From positions 1-12,948 of the forward strand of contig JALKBU010001298.1 of the NCBI GenBank assembly GCA_023091735.1: a stretch of DNA of 12,948 nucleotides, in the 5' to 3' direction. Each line of letters opens with the position of its first letter. The first letter of the stretch is position 1. The position numbers and the translations under genes are program-made. The DNA is from Trichomonas tenax. Taxonomy: Eukaryota > Parabasalia > Trichomonadida > Trichomonadidae. Positions 1 through 10,400 of the stretch are shown one piece after another. The notes beneath the pieces are model-generated. The model saw nothing but the letters and a program-made list of their open reading frames with translations, ran no database searches and was not told the DNA's origin.

Positions 1-385
1 ATTCATGATTCATAATTAATTATGAATTTAATGATATATTAATAATTATGAGAATAAGTAATAAAATGAAAATAATCTTGTAATGAAAAATGTATCTGTG
101 AAAAAATAAAAAATAGAAAAAAATAATAATTTATTAATATCAAAAGTGAAAATGTAATGTGTATTAAAAATTGAATTAATAAGTGGGTTCTTGATATGAC
201 CTGGCTTGGCCACTCGAGGGCTTTGGAAGTCTCAGGCCAACCTCGCCCAATGACATTCTCGCAACAATTTAAGCATGTATAAATATCGTTGTTTTCTTAC
301 CAAATAGGTATATGCTCGTTGATGATAGAGTTGTGGCTCGGCAGCAACACTAACCTGGATGTATTGGTTAGACTACAAAGATATT
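1..385. other. Gene-free left flank with a GC-richer island
   Basis: Bases 1-180 are simple AT-rich sequence with nothing recognisable. From about 184 to 375 the base composition rises sharply in GC, unlike the flanks. Within it TTGGCC (near 209) and GGCCAA (near 236) can pair, as can CGAGG and CCTCG, so a short folded RNA or the relic of a more GC-rich gene is possible. Two short open frames cross it: one on the plus strand running to the TAA near 284, and one on the minus strand ending near 182 that begins MSLGEVGLRLPKP. Neither is long enough to call, and no known RNA family or tRNA could be recognised. The island is real as composition; its function is unknown. Confidence 0.3.
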
Positions 386-494
386 TATGACACTTTTTAT
401 AAAGGTGACAATTTACCCGCACAAAAAGTGACAATTTATTTATAAAAGTGACTTTAAGGTTCACCTGTCACTTTTGATATTCACTTTTGTCATA
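386..494. repeat. Palindromic cluster of GTGAC motifs (MITE-like?)
   Basis: About 109 bases contain many copies of AAAGTGACA or its complement in both orientations. The core is a perfect 9-base inverted repeat, AAAAGTGAC at 444-452 and GTCACTTTT at 467-475, with an inner AGGT-TC-ACCT stem. The outermost pair is TATGACA (386-392) and TGTCATA (488-494). If the terminal TA is a target duplication, the unit would run from TGACAC to TTTGTCA, as expected for a tiny non-autonomous Tc1/mariner-type element. That reading is inference: no transposase and no second copy are seen in the window. It could equally be a locally expanded protein-binding array. Confidence 0.4.
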
Positions 495-1787
495 GACTCA
501 ATTTATTAAATTGAGAAGAATAGAGCAGGAAAATTTGAAAAGAATCATCATTATTTTTGGGAGAATAACACACAGAGCTTATGTGTGAACACTTGGAATA
601 CTTTTTTTTAAAAAAAGCTAAAAAAGCATATTTGTGATTAGATTTACCTATTTATCATCGACAACAACCTATTTTACGTTATGAAAATGCTATACAATGG
701 GAATATAATATATTATAATGAGTAAAGCACATCATGGCAAATCAATGTTTTTGATGAAAGATATATCTAATATCTTAATGAAATTTAGACTTTGTTAGCT
801 AATTCTTTAATATATCATGCACAGCATGATTTTGTACATTGAGGTTCAATAACTTCGCAAAAAGTTAATCCAGTGAGTTAAAAAACGAGTTTCGCCGACT
901 TTGCGTATAAAAATTTAATTGCCCATTGAGAATTACGACTATATTTAGCTTTGAATGCTTAGCCAATATAACTGCACATTCTCAAAAAATTTATAATAGA
1001 TATGCATGCATAAAATATAGTTTCATAATCAAGATCTTTGTGAAATTGATTTTTTTCATTGAATTCATCAGTTTCAAACGAATTTAATTAATTTTGGTTT
1101 AAAAGTCAAATTTATTTCAACTATCTGTATGCTGCAGTTACCTATTCTAATTTTTAATTATCATTTATCATATTTGATTAAATTTGACAAAGACGTTAAT
1201 TTTTTTGACATATCTTTATTGGAATTTTTACGGCGAACTTCGATCTATCTCAGGGAACATTAATAACTTTCAGTATAAGTATCCATCAATGACTGTATAG
1301 ATTGAAGCAGAATCACTGTTTGATTATATTGAATAAATTATCTTTTCGAATCTAATATTAAAAAGGATATTGATAACGAATACAGTAGCCACATACTCGA
1401 AAATCAAAAGACATTAGAATCAAATACCATTTTATTGGCTGCAGTTTTGAAATTCAAAATGTATCTCGAGAAGTTATGTTAGCCAAGCCATGGTAATCAA
1501 GTATCTTAATCTTTGAGCTAGTGGCTTTCCAATATTTCAAAGTTATAAAAATAGCAACTGACACTTTTTTTAAATATATGATAATTAAATGAAATATCAT
1601 AACATATATTACATGATATAAAATGCATGTTCACTCGAAAGTTTGGGCAAAATTCGATTTTTTATGTAAATTGAATATATTTCCAACAAAAAATGAGATC
1701 CATGCCTAACTAAATGTATAATATTATTTAGCTCTATGTTGTTGTTGACTATATCATTGTGTTAAAATATTAATATAATCCAATTCA
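495..1787. other. AT-rich region without a gene; possible decayed coding relics
   Basis: No intact reading frame of useful length is present. A few short stretches keep a coding-like flavour on the plus strand: frames around 580-715 broken by several stops, and an open stretch of 49 codons at 1333-1479 ending in TAG that contains a segment reading roughly SNTILLAAVLKF. The latter resembles the start of an ankyrin-type helix pair, a repeat common in trichomonad proteins, but the match is too short to call. TGACACTTTTT at 1559 repeats the motif at 388 in direct orientation. I treat the region as eroded intergenic DNA. Confidence 0.25.
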
Positions 1788-2984
1788 ATGATAAGAAGCA
1801 TTTTATTAACTCGAGAAGGATTTTTAAAAATAAGGTTAAGAGTGTCACAGCCTTTTTACAGGCAGATTTTATTTTCTTTTATTTTCGCGTACTTGGGTGT
1901 TATTCATATAGCGTATCACTGTTCATGGCACAAAACTAAAGGTGTTTGCACTATTTTTGACACCCTGTCAGATTTTTCGGGTGTCTTTCTCCTTACTTAA
2001 CTCGCTATTGACGCTCCATTCATGGGCTTCTGTGGCATGATGATAAAGAAAACTATGGATGTAAGCATATTAGCCTCATAATGTTGCATGAAATTCCTTT
2101 CATCCTGGATAATTATTGTGTTTTTCAAAAAGATGTCTAAATTCACTCAAACTTCTTATGTATACCACTGTTACCATGGAGGTTGCATTTATGCTCTCAA
2201 TTTACAGTAACATTCTTTCTATTTCCGTCGGGACACTATATATGATATTTAGTATCTACCCTATGAGCAGGGGATAAATTAGCTGGGCGGAAAGAATGCA
2301 AACACCTTTACAAAACTGCTCCAAATTGTGATAAATGATATCACACTGAAACGCTCAACGCTGAACCACAATTTTGATGCAAAACTCATTTATATAACGT
2401 GTAGAGGCGTTTTCTATGATCAAAATCGAAATTTACACTAACATTACAACTCATGAGATTATCTACAGTAATTTGTCTCTGCATATCTAAACATATAGAA
2501 ATATGACTTCTGAATTGTTTAGTGAGCCCAAATATGGGACCTACCTAAAGAACGTAAAATTCAAACAATAATCGATGCTTTAGAATTGTGTTTGGGAGAA
2601 AATCTTGTTATAGAAATATAGGTATTGATATTTCTATCATATATCTAGAGCAATTATAACTCTTTATCATATTTAATTTCGAAATTTGAATATTAACAAA
2701 TATATCTTATGATACTATGTACATAGCTTTTATGTCAAATGCTTTTCAATATATGTACTTCCAAACTGGTATAATTGGTATATTTTTGATATGATATTGA
2801 ATTTGATCACAAATTAATATGATTATATGCATATCTGTTGATACAAACATAAATATGATGATGCTGAAGTGAATCTGAGTGTTAACGTCTAATTAAATTT
2901 TTTGCTGGATAATTATTTATAATATGTCATGAAAGAAATATATTTTTAAAAAACACGTTCGGAACATCGATCGAATATCAATCA
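1788..2984. other. AT-rich intergenic region with one doubtful small ORF
   Basis: A 70-codon ATG frame on the plus strand (1788-2000) would encode a hydrophobic peptide rich in Leu, Phe and Ile. It has no recognisable family, no promoter motif I can identify and no neighbours, so I do not call it a gene. A 14-base inverted pair, TAAAGGTGTTTGCA at 1937-1950 and its complement at 2297-2310, lies here but is close to what chance would give. The rest is low-complexity AT-rich sequence. The right part (about 2900-2984) would carry the 3' untranslated region of the Rab gene; a TTTTTTAAAAAT stretch near 2945 on the minus strand contains a TAAA that could serve as its polyadenylation signal. Confidence 0.3.
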
Positions 2985-3597
2985 TTAGCACCAGCATCCT
3001 TCTTCTCCAACACGATTACCTCGAATAATTGGCTTCACTTCGGAAGGAGCAACAGTATTGCTGAGAGTCTCTTTCATTGCTTCTGCCATCTTCGTGAACA
3101 TCTCGTTCACATTCCAATTTTCTTTCGCGGACGTTTCGAAGAAAGGCATTCCAAATGACTGTGCGAGATTCAGCCCCTCATCCTTCTGAGTAGTCCTTGA
3201 GCTCTCTAAATCGGATTTGTTGCCAATCAAAATTTTACATGTTTCAGGTCTTGCTAATGATTCGACATCATTTATCCACTGAGGAACAGCATCGAAAGAT
3301 GCTCTATCGGCAATGTCGTAAACAACGATAATTCCATTCGCCATATGATAATAATTTGATGTAATCGTTCTGAACCTTTCTTGTCCTCCAGTATCGTATA
3401 TTTGGAGTTTTATTTGAAAGTTGTCGAGTTTTACTGTCTTGATTTTGAAATCTACACCAATTGTAGACAAATAATTTTCTGAAAATGTATCATCGCAAAA
3501 GCGCATGAGGAGGGAGCTCTTGCCACACCCTGCATTGCCTATCAGTACTATCTCTGTATGTTAGAAATAAAAATTTACTAAAAATGAATTCATTCAT
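2985..3597 (-). CDS. Rab1-like small GTPase, two exons (195 aa)
   Basis: Exon 1 is 3579-3597, a 25-base intron is 3554-3578, and exon 2 is 2985-3553. Joined, they give 195 residues, the usual Rab length. Visible motifs are the P-loop GNAGCGKS at residues 12-19, switch I Thr37 in STIGVDF, DTGGQ at 60-64, NKSD at 118-121, ETSAK at 146-150 and a C-terminal CWC (CxC) for double geranylgeranylation. The effector-facing part (TIGVDFKIKTV, ERFRTITSNYYHMANGIIVVYD) is closest to Rab1/Ypt1 and Rab8-like proteins, which control ER-Golgi and secretory vesicle traffic. It would act as a membrane-anchored GTP switch. DTGGQ replaces the usual DTAGQ and the P-loop has Asn-Ala for Asp-Ser; both are tolerable but divergent. 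A start at the ATG of 3504-3506 would delete the P-loop, so the spliced model is preferred. A dead relative lies just upstream. The exact Rab subfamily is uncertain. Confidence 0.9.
3554..3578 (-). other. 25-base spliceosomal intron in the Rab gene
   Basis: Read on the minus strand it starts GTAAAT and ends TCTAACATACAG. The CTAAC branch-point sequence and CAG acceptor form one block, as in trichomonad introns (consensus ACTAACACACAG). Removing exactly these 25 bases joins A to AG as a Lys codon and creates an uninterrupted Rab N-terminus from the ATG at 3597. The donor differs from the common GTATGT. The evidence is reading frame plus motif; no transcript data are available here. Confidence 0.85.
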
Positions 3598-3610
3598 AAA
3601 ACATAAAATC

Positions 3611-3640
3611 TAAAAAGAAAGGGGGTGATACCAAAATCGT
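3611..3640 (-). promoter_or_regulatory. Candidate core promoter of the Rab gene
   Basis: On the minus strand, 20-40 bases upstream of the ATG, the sequence reads ACGATTTTGG, then TATCACCCCC, then TTTCTTTTTA. It contains CCTTT, matching a start-site-proximal motif (M5) described in Trichomonas vaginalis promoters. The same arrangement (CGATTTT, then CCCCTTTCTTTTTA) recurs upstream of the neighbouring dead Rab copy at 4132-4167, so the box was duplicated with the gene or has been retained. A canonical initiator element (TCAYTWY type) is not obvious. The role is inferred. Confidence 0.45.
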
Positions 3641-3859
3641 GTTTATCCAAGTCGCCTAAGTTGATTTGTTTCTAACTCATATGGCATACACTGCGACCCT
3701 CTAAAGAACTCAGGCATTTACTTTATATTGAAGAATCTTTTATCAAGATAAAAAGCTTCTTATTTTCATTCGCTTAAAAACAGTACAGGCTTATTTAATT
3801 ATGAATTGTGTTTCACATATGGAAGAGACAGCTCATGGTTTACAAGATGTTTTCAAAGA

Positions 3860-4110
3860 ATACAAAATGTCTATAAAAATGCTTTATATTACATAGATGA
3901 ATGAATACAAGTGCCAATGTCTTTCTACTGCTATGAATATAATTCGAAGAACTCAATTGTAGACATCTTGAACATCTGAGAGTGAATCATCACAATAAGA
4001 AGAGATTTACAATGCCTATCAATACTCTATATATATACTAGAAACAAAAATGTAATGTGGTGATATTCCTGTGCGAGAAAGGATAGAAATGAAAATATGC
4101 CATTAATTTC
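3860..4110 (-). pseudogene. Decayed duplicate of the Rab gene 5' part
   Basis: This stretch aligns collinearly with the live Rab gene about 480-520 bases away. A 12-base identity, CAATTGTAGACA, occurs at 3954-3965 and 3458-3469. The TCTGA..TG.ATCATC.CAA segment follows in both. TGCCTATCA occurs at 4013-4021 and 3536-3544, followed by a similar intron region (TAGAAACAAAAATG versus TAGAAATAAAAATT). In this copy about 17 bases covering the P-loop are missing, in-frame TGA codons follow, and the branch-point/acceptor block has decayed to TCTAGTATATATAG. The left part (before about 3920) aligns only loosely, and the C-terminal half is not recognisable. It is a tandem duplicate that died, not a functional gene. 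The boundaries are approximate. Confidence 0.6.
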
Positions 4111-6249
4111 TACAGCAATCAGGGTTGGAAATAAAAAGAAAGGGGTTGACACCTGAACTAAAATCGTTTGTATAATCACACATATTTCATTATTCACATT
4201 TTTCTATTCATCTATAAATATACCATATCCGTGCGAATCAATTCCACTTACTAGCAAATAATATAACGACAAAATTAATTTCATGAACAATATTTAGGTC
4301 ATGAATTATGAAAGTCAAAATATAGATAGAAGTAGTCGATTCCAATCTGTGTCATATGCTTAAATTTCATTTCTAATGATAATCAAAAGATGAAATTAAG
4401 TCAAATGATGAGAATTTGAAGGCTATGACCATAGCATAAAAGAGTACATTAAGACTATAATCTTAAAATGTTGACTTATGAAGAATATGAAAAATAAGGT
4501 TCAAATTAAATAATTTTGACTTTGACCTTGATAATTGAACAGGTAGAATATGGATGGACTGGATGATATAATTCATGAAATTCAGTTTCAAATTAAAAAA
4601 CTAATTTCAGTATTAAGTCATGTAATTTAAGGATAAACTCGCGATGATGTACGCATTTGGAATTTTAGTATTAAAAAACGCCTGTACTGATATGAAAAGT
4701 CGGGTTATAAAATTTGTTCTATATTTCGACGTAAATAGAATCGGCAGTTAATAGCTTATTACTTTCTGAATGCTGTCAATGATTTTTACGAGTTGGAAGA
4801 AATTATGAAAAAAAAATTAAAAAATGTATCAATGAGAATTAACCACAAATAATGTAGAGGCTATTAGCATTAGAATAGAACTGCATTTGGTGATTGAATT
4901 AAAGATGAATTAATTTCTAATAAATAAAATGGCATTTATCACATAAAATCTGTACCATCATATTCCTGCTCATGTGTACAATTCAAATCTAAAGTCCCAA
5001 CACAGGTTTAAGTTAGGAATCATTTTTGTTAGTGAATACCATCTTTTGACAATACTGTGAATAACCACCTCTCAATTTTTCTTTGGCGGATTCTATATTT
5101 GTAAGATACTCCAAGCATAAATGAAGTGAAACAAAATCTTTGTCACTTTTATTATTTGATGTAATTAAGTGAAAACATGATTTTTAAAATGTACTCTTTA
5201 TGTGATACATAATTTATTGGATTAGAACCGTTGATAATATTTTCCCAATTTCTCTTTGTTTTTAAGCTTTTCAATACACAGCAGAGATAATTGTCGACTC
5301 GAATCTTTTTTATCTCAATTTAAAGACCACTTTTAATCCTTGATCGCTTGATTCTTCATCAGCAAGCAAGAGATAAACCATTTGACGCCGTTTTTCGGCA
5401 TCTCAGGGACCTACGCAATGTTTTTCAATCCTAGGATACATCATTTTGGTCATGAAATTGATTATTGGGGATATCATTAAGGGATAATAACCATTTATAA
5501 TGACTGAATATGATTGTACATCAAATCTAGATTATTGATTAAATCAATTTGAAAGTCATTATCCAAATTTGAAATCCAAAAAATAAAAATTAAAAAAAAA
5601 AAAAAAAAAAATTGGATCTGAAACATTTGGAGACCAAAAATATCATCAACAGAGTATTACGAATTCAATTATGCGACGCAATATTGATGATATACAAAAT
5701 ATTGATGATATGAAATAAAAAATCACAGAACATTAAAAAATTATAACACATTGAGGCCGATGATTGTTAAACAAAAAGTAAAACGATTGGAATAAATGAT
5801 TTTCAATTTTTCCAGTTTTTGATACTTAAGTATTCAAAAATGTCAAATATTTTTGTGAGTGGCATTCAATAATTTCAAATTGCTCACAAAAATATATTTA
5901 TATATAAACTATTTATTTCCATCATTTTATATATTTTTTTTCCATTTTTGACAAAAACGAATTGAAGCTCATTATATATTAATATAGTCAATAAAATTTC
6001 AAAATATAAATTTTGGAGAATCCTTGCTTTTTTATTCTCGTTTTTGACCTTTTCATTAAAAAATTAGGTGGTTTTGTGAAATGGTATTAAATCTATCTTC
6101 ATTTTTAGTTTGGTAAAAAAAAATCATTAAAAATTAATGATGAATATCAAACAACAATAAAATTGTTAAAAACAATACAGTTACGGACAGCTCTATATCA
6201 GGTTTTTTGTTCAGCCGCAAAATTGATTTTCATCAATATGGAATAATCG
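4111..6249. other. Long AT-rich intergenic region, nothing recognised
   Basis: Its left end (4132-4167) preserves the promoter-like box of the dead Rab copy. Beyond that, no open frame of useful length, RNA gene or mobile element could be supported on either strand. A run of about 20 A residues lies at 5592-5611. Short GC-richer patches occur near 4630-4800 and 5330-5450, with brief frames of 20-25 codons on the minus strand, but none matches a family I know. Such patches may be remains of decayed genes. The right end would hold the short 3' untranslated region of the 6250-6720 gene. Confidence 0.35.
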
Positions 6250-6720
6250 CTAAACAATATTGAGAAATGGTAACAATGGAAAATTAACGTTTGCCTTTGT
6301 AGGAACCATCATTGTATAAATTGGAGGCAAAGGAATTGGTTTTGGTGATGGATTTTGAATACATTCTTCTTTTGGTTTTATTTCTTCAAACTTGAAATTG
6401 GTTGATGACAGAACCGGAAGAACGTATTCCCAATGTTCAGCGAACCAGCACAACATCGCTTCTTTTTTCCGCTTCGATACACGGTCTATTTTGATGTTTA
6501 ACGATTCTGCGACGTAAGATGCGATCTTCTTAATCTGCGTGAAATTCGTTTTCGCCCCTAACTTGTTCTCAATATATCTTTGAACAATTTCCAATCTTTC
6601 TCCACAAGCTTTTATCCTTTTGTTGGTAATACTCTGCTCCTCCAGTGTCCGACTGCTGACGGTGTTCCGCTTTCCAACGCGTTGAATGACAATAATCGGA
6701 TGGTCGGGTTCTTTCTCCAT
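6250..6720 (-). CDS. Hypothetical basic helical protein (156 aa), possibly DNA-binding
   Basis: This is an intact ATG-to-TAG frame of 156 residues with balanced codon use, standing alone between AT-rich spacers. Residues 1-40 are polar and basic. Residues about 41-107 look like a compact helical domain: EIVQRYIENKLG, then TQIKKIASYVAESL, then a lysine/arginine patch DRVSKRKKEAML and the aromatic run CWFAEHWEYVLPVL. Residues 115-140 are Pro-rich and the tail is hydrophobic. There is no signal peptide and no convincing membrane span. The basic helices followed by an aromatic helix could suit a small nucleic-acid-binding fold, but I recognise no family, so this is speculation. It may belong to a parabasalid-specific family. 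No intron is needed for the model, and no clear CCTTT box or initiator is seen upstream. Confidence 0.6.
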   Translation of the reverse strand: MEKEPDHPIIVIQRVGKRNTVSSRTLEEQSITNKRIKACGERLEIVQRYIENKLGAKTNFTQIKKIASYVAESLNIKIDRVSKRKKEAMLCWFAEHWEYVLPVLSSTNFKFEEIKPKEECIQNPSPKPIPLPPIYTMMVPTKANVNFPLLPFLNIV

Positions 6721-7432
6721 TGAAGCAAAAAATGTTTTTTTTCTTTGAACAATTATATTTTCTATAGAAGTGTTTAAATATTAATATTAAAATTATGAAA
6801 TTGAAAATATGTCAAAAATTATCTTCATGAAGTAATTTTTTGACATTTTAAAACATGTTCTAATCATAAAAACCAAAGATAACAATAAATTTTTTTCTTA
6901 TGTTTACAAATTTTTTAGATGGAGAATCGATTTGTTTATGAGCGTTTTTAACCAAAAATTCATACATAGAAACAACAAAGATGTAGAGTATGATAATGTG
7001 TAATGAAAAGTGATATGTTTACATGTCAGATTTTGAAATTCAATTATTTTATGATCCGCCTCTCGATCCCTGTCTGTTCGCGACAAGAAGAAAAGTGTAA
7101 AGTTTTTACAAGGCCCAATTTCAAAAGTCAATTACAAAAGAGCACAAATCGAAATATTTTTCAGTTCCAATATTGAGTCATTTTCCATTTTACAAACATC
7201 AGAATTCTTCGAAAGAGAGAAAATGGAATGATGTTTGCGATTAAAAAAGTGTTTTTGTTACAACATTATTTGACAATTACGAATTTTCTCATCCACTCTG
7301 TGGAATTGTTCTCTTTTTTGGTATTTATGATCGATTGTTGTGTTAATGGCGCGAATTAATGAAAAAAATAAGCAAAATAAAATTTGGTTATCCAAAAAAC
7401 AAACAATATAACATATTTATTCTGCAAACAAA
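6721..7432. other. Spacer between the importin gene and the 156-aa gene
   Basis: The region is AT-rich and must carry the promoter of the 6250-6720 gene (right of 6720) and the 3' end of the importin mRNA. A 75-codon minus-strand ATG frame (6904-7131) is present, but its product is Phe/Leu/Cys-rich without domain features and looks like chance. TTCCATTTT and AAACATC near 7180-7200 have their complements at about 7222-7240, though in an order that would not make a simple hairpin. Nothing else is recognised. Confidence 0.35.
7416..7421 (-). terminator. Polyadenylation signal of the importin gene
   Basis: On the minus strand AATAAA lies 11 bases after the TAG stop of the importin frame. Trichomonad mRNAs have very short 3' untranslated regions and use a TAAA-type signal at or just beyond the stop, so this is a good candidate. 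It has not been shown by transcript data. Confidence 0.55.
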
Positions 7433-10400
7433 CTACTCTCCTTCTTGAGCTGCTTCTTCTTCCTCTACTTGAGCCAATTCAGCGAGATTCGCTTTGAAGA
7501 ATTCTAACCTTGTTTCATCATTATCGACAGCGACTGTCACAACTTTCTCTGCATTCTCTGTGGCGTTGAACAGGTCAAACGCTGTTCTCCGAAGTTTGTT
7601 AAGTAATGTGTCTTCTCTGTAGTCGTGAAGTTCGATAATCGACCAATGGTTGGAAAACTCGACGGCCAAAACACGCAAAAACTGGTCATTATACATTCCT
7701 TTAGCGCGCTCAAACAGCCACAGGAAGAACACCATTGTGTCGTGCACTAAATCGAAGTCAAGTTGAATCGGCATTGCCAACAACGATAAATGAATGACTT
7801 GTTCCATATCGCAGTTGTCTGGTTGGAATATCTTCATCAAAAAGAACTCTCCGAAGCATCTGACGCATCTGTCCCTCATCAGTATATTGCGCTCGACCAT
7901 TTCAGCCCTGTTGGGGTCTAAATGAGCGAGGAAAACAGGATATAGTCGTTGTGCGTACGGCAAAACTAACTCAGAGTGATTCGTTGCTAAAGCTTTGAGA
8001 CATAAAAAAGCAGCGCCTTCATCGCATTGTCCGCTCTCTACAGTTGCAAGAGATGCTTCTAAAGCATCGCTCTTCAAACTGTAATCGATCTTGGCTGACG
8101 AAAATGTTAAAAGAGAAGCAAGAATCGATAAAGCAATCGATCTAAATCTAATAACATTGTGTGTCGCAAAGAACTTCAATGATGGAATCAAAGGCATAAT
8201 TAATTGCTCTCCGTCGACCATTGCATCGCCCGCTGACTTAGTCAACGAAACAATGAAGTCACAGCAAGCATTAAACAAGTCTCTGCCGTGTTCCATCGGT
8301 CGTTTCAATTGCGTCTGTGGATCTTCAATCATTTTGGCGATAACCATTATCAACTGTTCTATTGAGTCCAGCAGTGATCTCCATGATATCCATGTGATGA
8401 TTTGCGATGCAGCAAGGAACGTTTCATAGCAAACATTGGCATCAGATTCGCTGGCAAGTTCAACTATGATGCCTCCGATTGCTTTGGCGACAGTGATTTC
8501 ATCTGCTGTGTCTACTTGTGTTCCTTTCGCGAGATTGATGAGAGCGTGTGTAACAGCAATCCTGCAGACAGGGGCAACACTCTTCGATTGTATCTCACAG
8601 GCCTTGATGAGAATCGAGCCGTACATATCATACAAATCAGGAGAAATCGCAATGATGTCTGAAATCAATTTCAAGCTACTCGCACTTTTCTCGAATTGTT
8701 GTGGATAATCGAAGCCTTCATCGAGCTCCATTTGGAGTCTGTGCTGTGATGAATAGTCAAGCATTGCGTTGTTGAGAGCAAACTGAAGGAATCCTTCCAT
8801 ATATGGTTCTAATATCTTCTCATTGAACTCGCTTCTGTACTGATCTTGATAATATCTGTTGACGTAACTTCCCATTATATTTTCAAGCGCTGTGATGCAT
8901 GAAGCGCCGAGGGCTTCGTTGTCAAGGTTACTTATGAAGAATGGGAATGTTGCGTCAAGATAATCATCGAAAATCGATCCAATTGCGCAAGCGACAATAG
9001 CAATAGTTGTCACTGCTGGACCTTTCAAGTGTTCTAACGCATCAAGAGTGCTGCCGAGAATGTCAGAAAGAATATCCAAAAGCTGTCCATAGTAAACGAA
9101 TATCTTGTACGATGACCACTTTGCCAAATTCGAGATGCATTGTAATGCAGCAGCCTGCGTTTCAACATCACATTGCTGAACAACAGACACTAAGAACGGG
9201 AAGAATTCGTCAAAGACGTGATCTGTTTTCTTTGTGGCATCGAGCAATGATGCCAAAACTTGGACTAATTCACCAGAAATGTTGACTTGGCACGCTTTAT
9301 ATATATCATGAACGAAAGCTAAAGATAATTCATCGGATTCGAAGACGAAACTCAATACGAAGTCATCAGCAGCTTTAGCACATGAATCTCTAAGAAGAGG
9401 AGAGTCTGATTGAATGCCAGCTCTGAGAATTGACACAACTTGTTCCATTTGAGATGAATAAAAATCCATCGCGGCAGTAAATGTCGCAGCCATAACTCGA
9501 GAGAATGCGAACAAGCCTGCGAACTCTGTCGCGACTTGAAAACACATTTCCCATATGATTTGGATTGTTTCTGGCGTGCATAAATCTGTAAAAATCGGTT
9601 CGAACGCTGGCGCGTTGCTAAGTACGAATTGATCTTCAGGTTCGAACTGGTCGATCAAATATTGCATGTACGTTTGAATAATCGTTTGGGCAATACCAGA
9701 TTGAATAATTAACGGTGAATAATTGTGACAAATTGCTTGTATGACGATATTTAGCTGTAATATTAGCTTTGAATTGCTTTTAGATGTGATAAAAACGCTC
9801 ATACACTTTTCTAATAATGGAATTGGATTAATTTGTTCGTTTGCATGTCCGAGGGCTGTAGAATACAAATTTACCAATCTAGAGAACAGCAGTTGACTGT
9901 TGATGACTAAATCGAAAGAATTAACAAAACATTCCCAATATTCTGGATGCGAATTTGGTGAAGTATCTATGATGTTATTTTCGAGAATAAATTGTATTGC
10001 TGCGATCAAAACTTCCGGTTGTTGACTTTGAAACGCAATATTAATCATTTCGAGGAAAAAAATTGGCATATTTGGATCATTGTATGATTCTAAAAATCCC
10101 TGCGGGAAAAGTGCCGACAGAAGTAACGCGATTTCTAAATGTGCTGTACTTTGCTTGCTAATGCAGTCTCTGACGAAATCGAGAATAATTAGGCAATAAT
10201 CAGGAGAAACAGCCTTCGAAATTATGTCGATAATATTTCTGCGGATTGTCCACTGTGGTTCTGTTATTACCATCCCCAGTAATATCTTAAAAACCTCTGC
10301 TTTCGATTCAACATTCACCAATTCCCAAGATAATCCAACGCATTTGGCCAAACCGATGATAGCGTGCTGCCTGTCTGTCGGATCTTGCGAATTTTTGAAG

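Noticed and set aside
1788..2000. 70-codon hydrophobic ORF on the plus strand
   Set aside because: There is no family, no supporting context, and a length expected by chance in such DNA.
1937..2310. 14-base inverted pair TAAAGGTGTTTGCA as termini of a small element
   Set aside because: Its length is about what chance predicts for an AT-rich window of this size, the flanks do not continue the match, and no target duplication is seen.
3684..3710. Alternative Rab first exon ending before GTATGC at 3689 (minus strand)
   Set aside because: GTATGC fits the donor consensus better, but joining that exon to the acceptor creates a TAG stop at the junction. The 25-base intron gives a perfect Rab N-terminus.
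6904..7131. 75-codon ORF on the minus strand
   Set aside because: It is low-complexity and Phe/Leu-rich, lacks any family or promoter signal, and occupies a normal spacer between two genes.
9635..9650. GGTTCGAAC resembling a tRNA B box
   Set aside because: It lies within importin coding sequence, with no acceptor stem or anticodon arm around it. No tRNA was found anywhere in the window.
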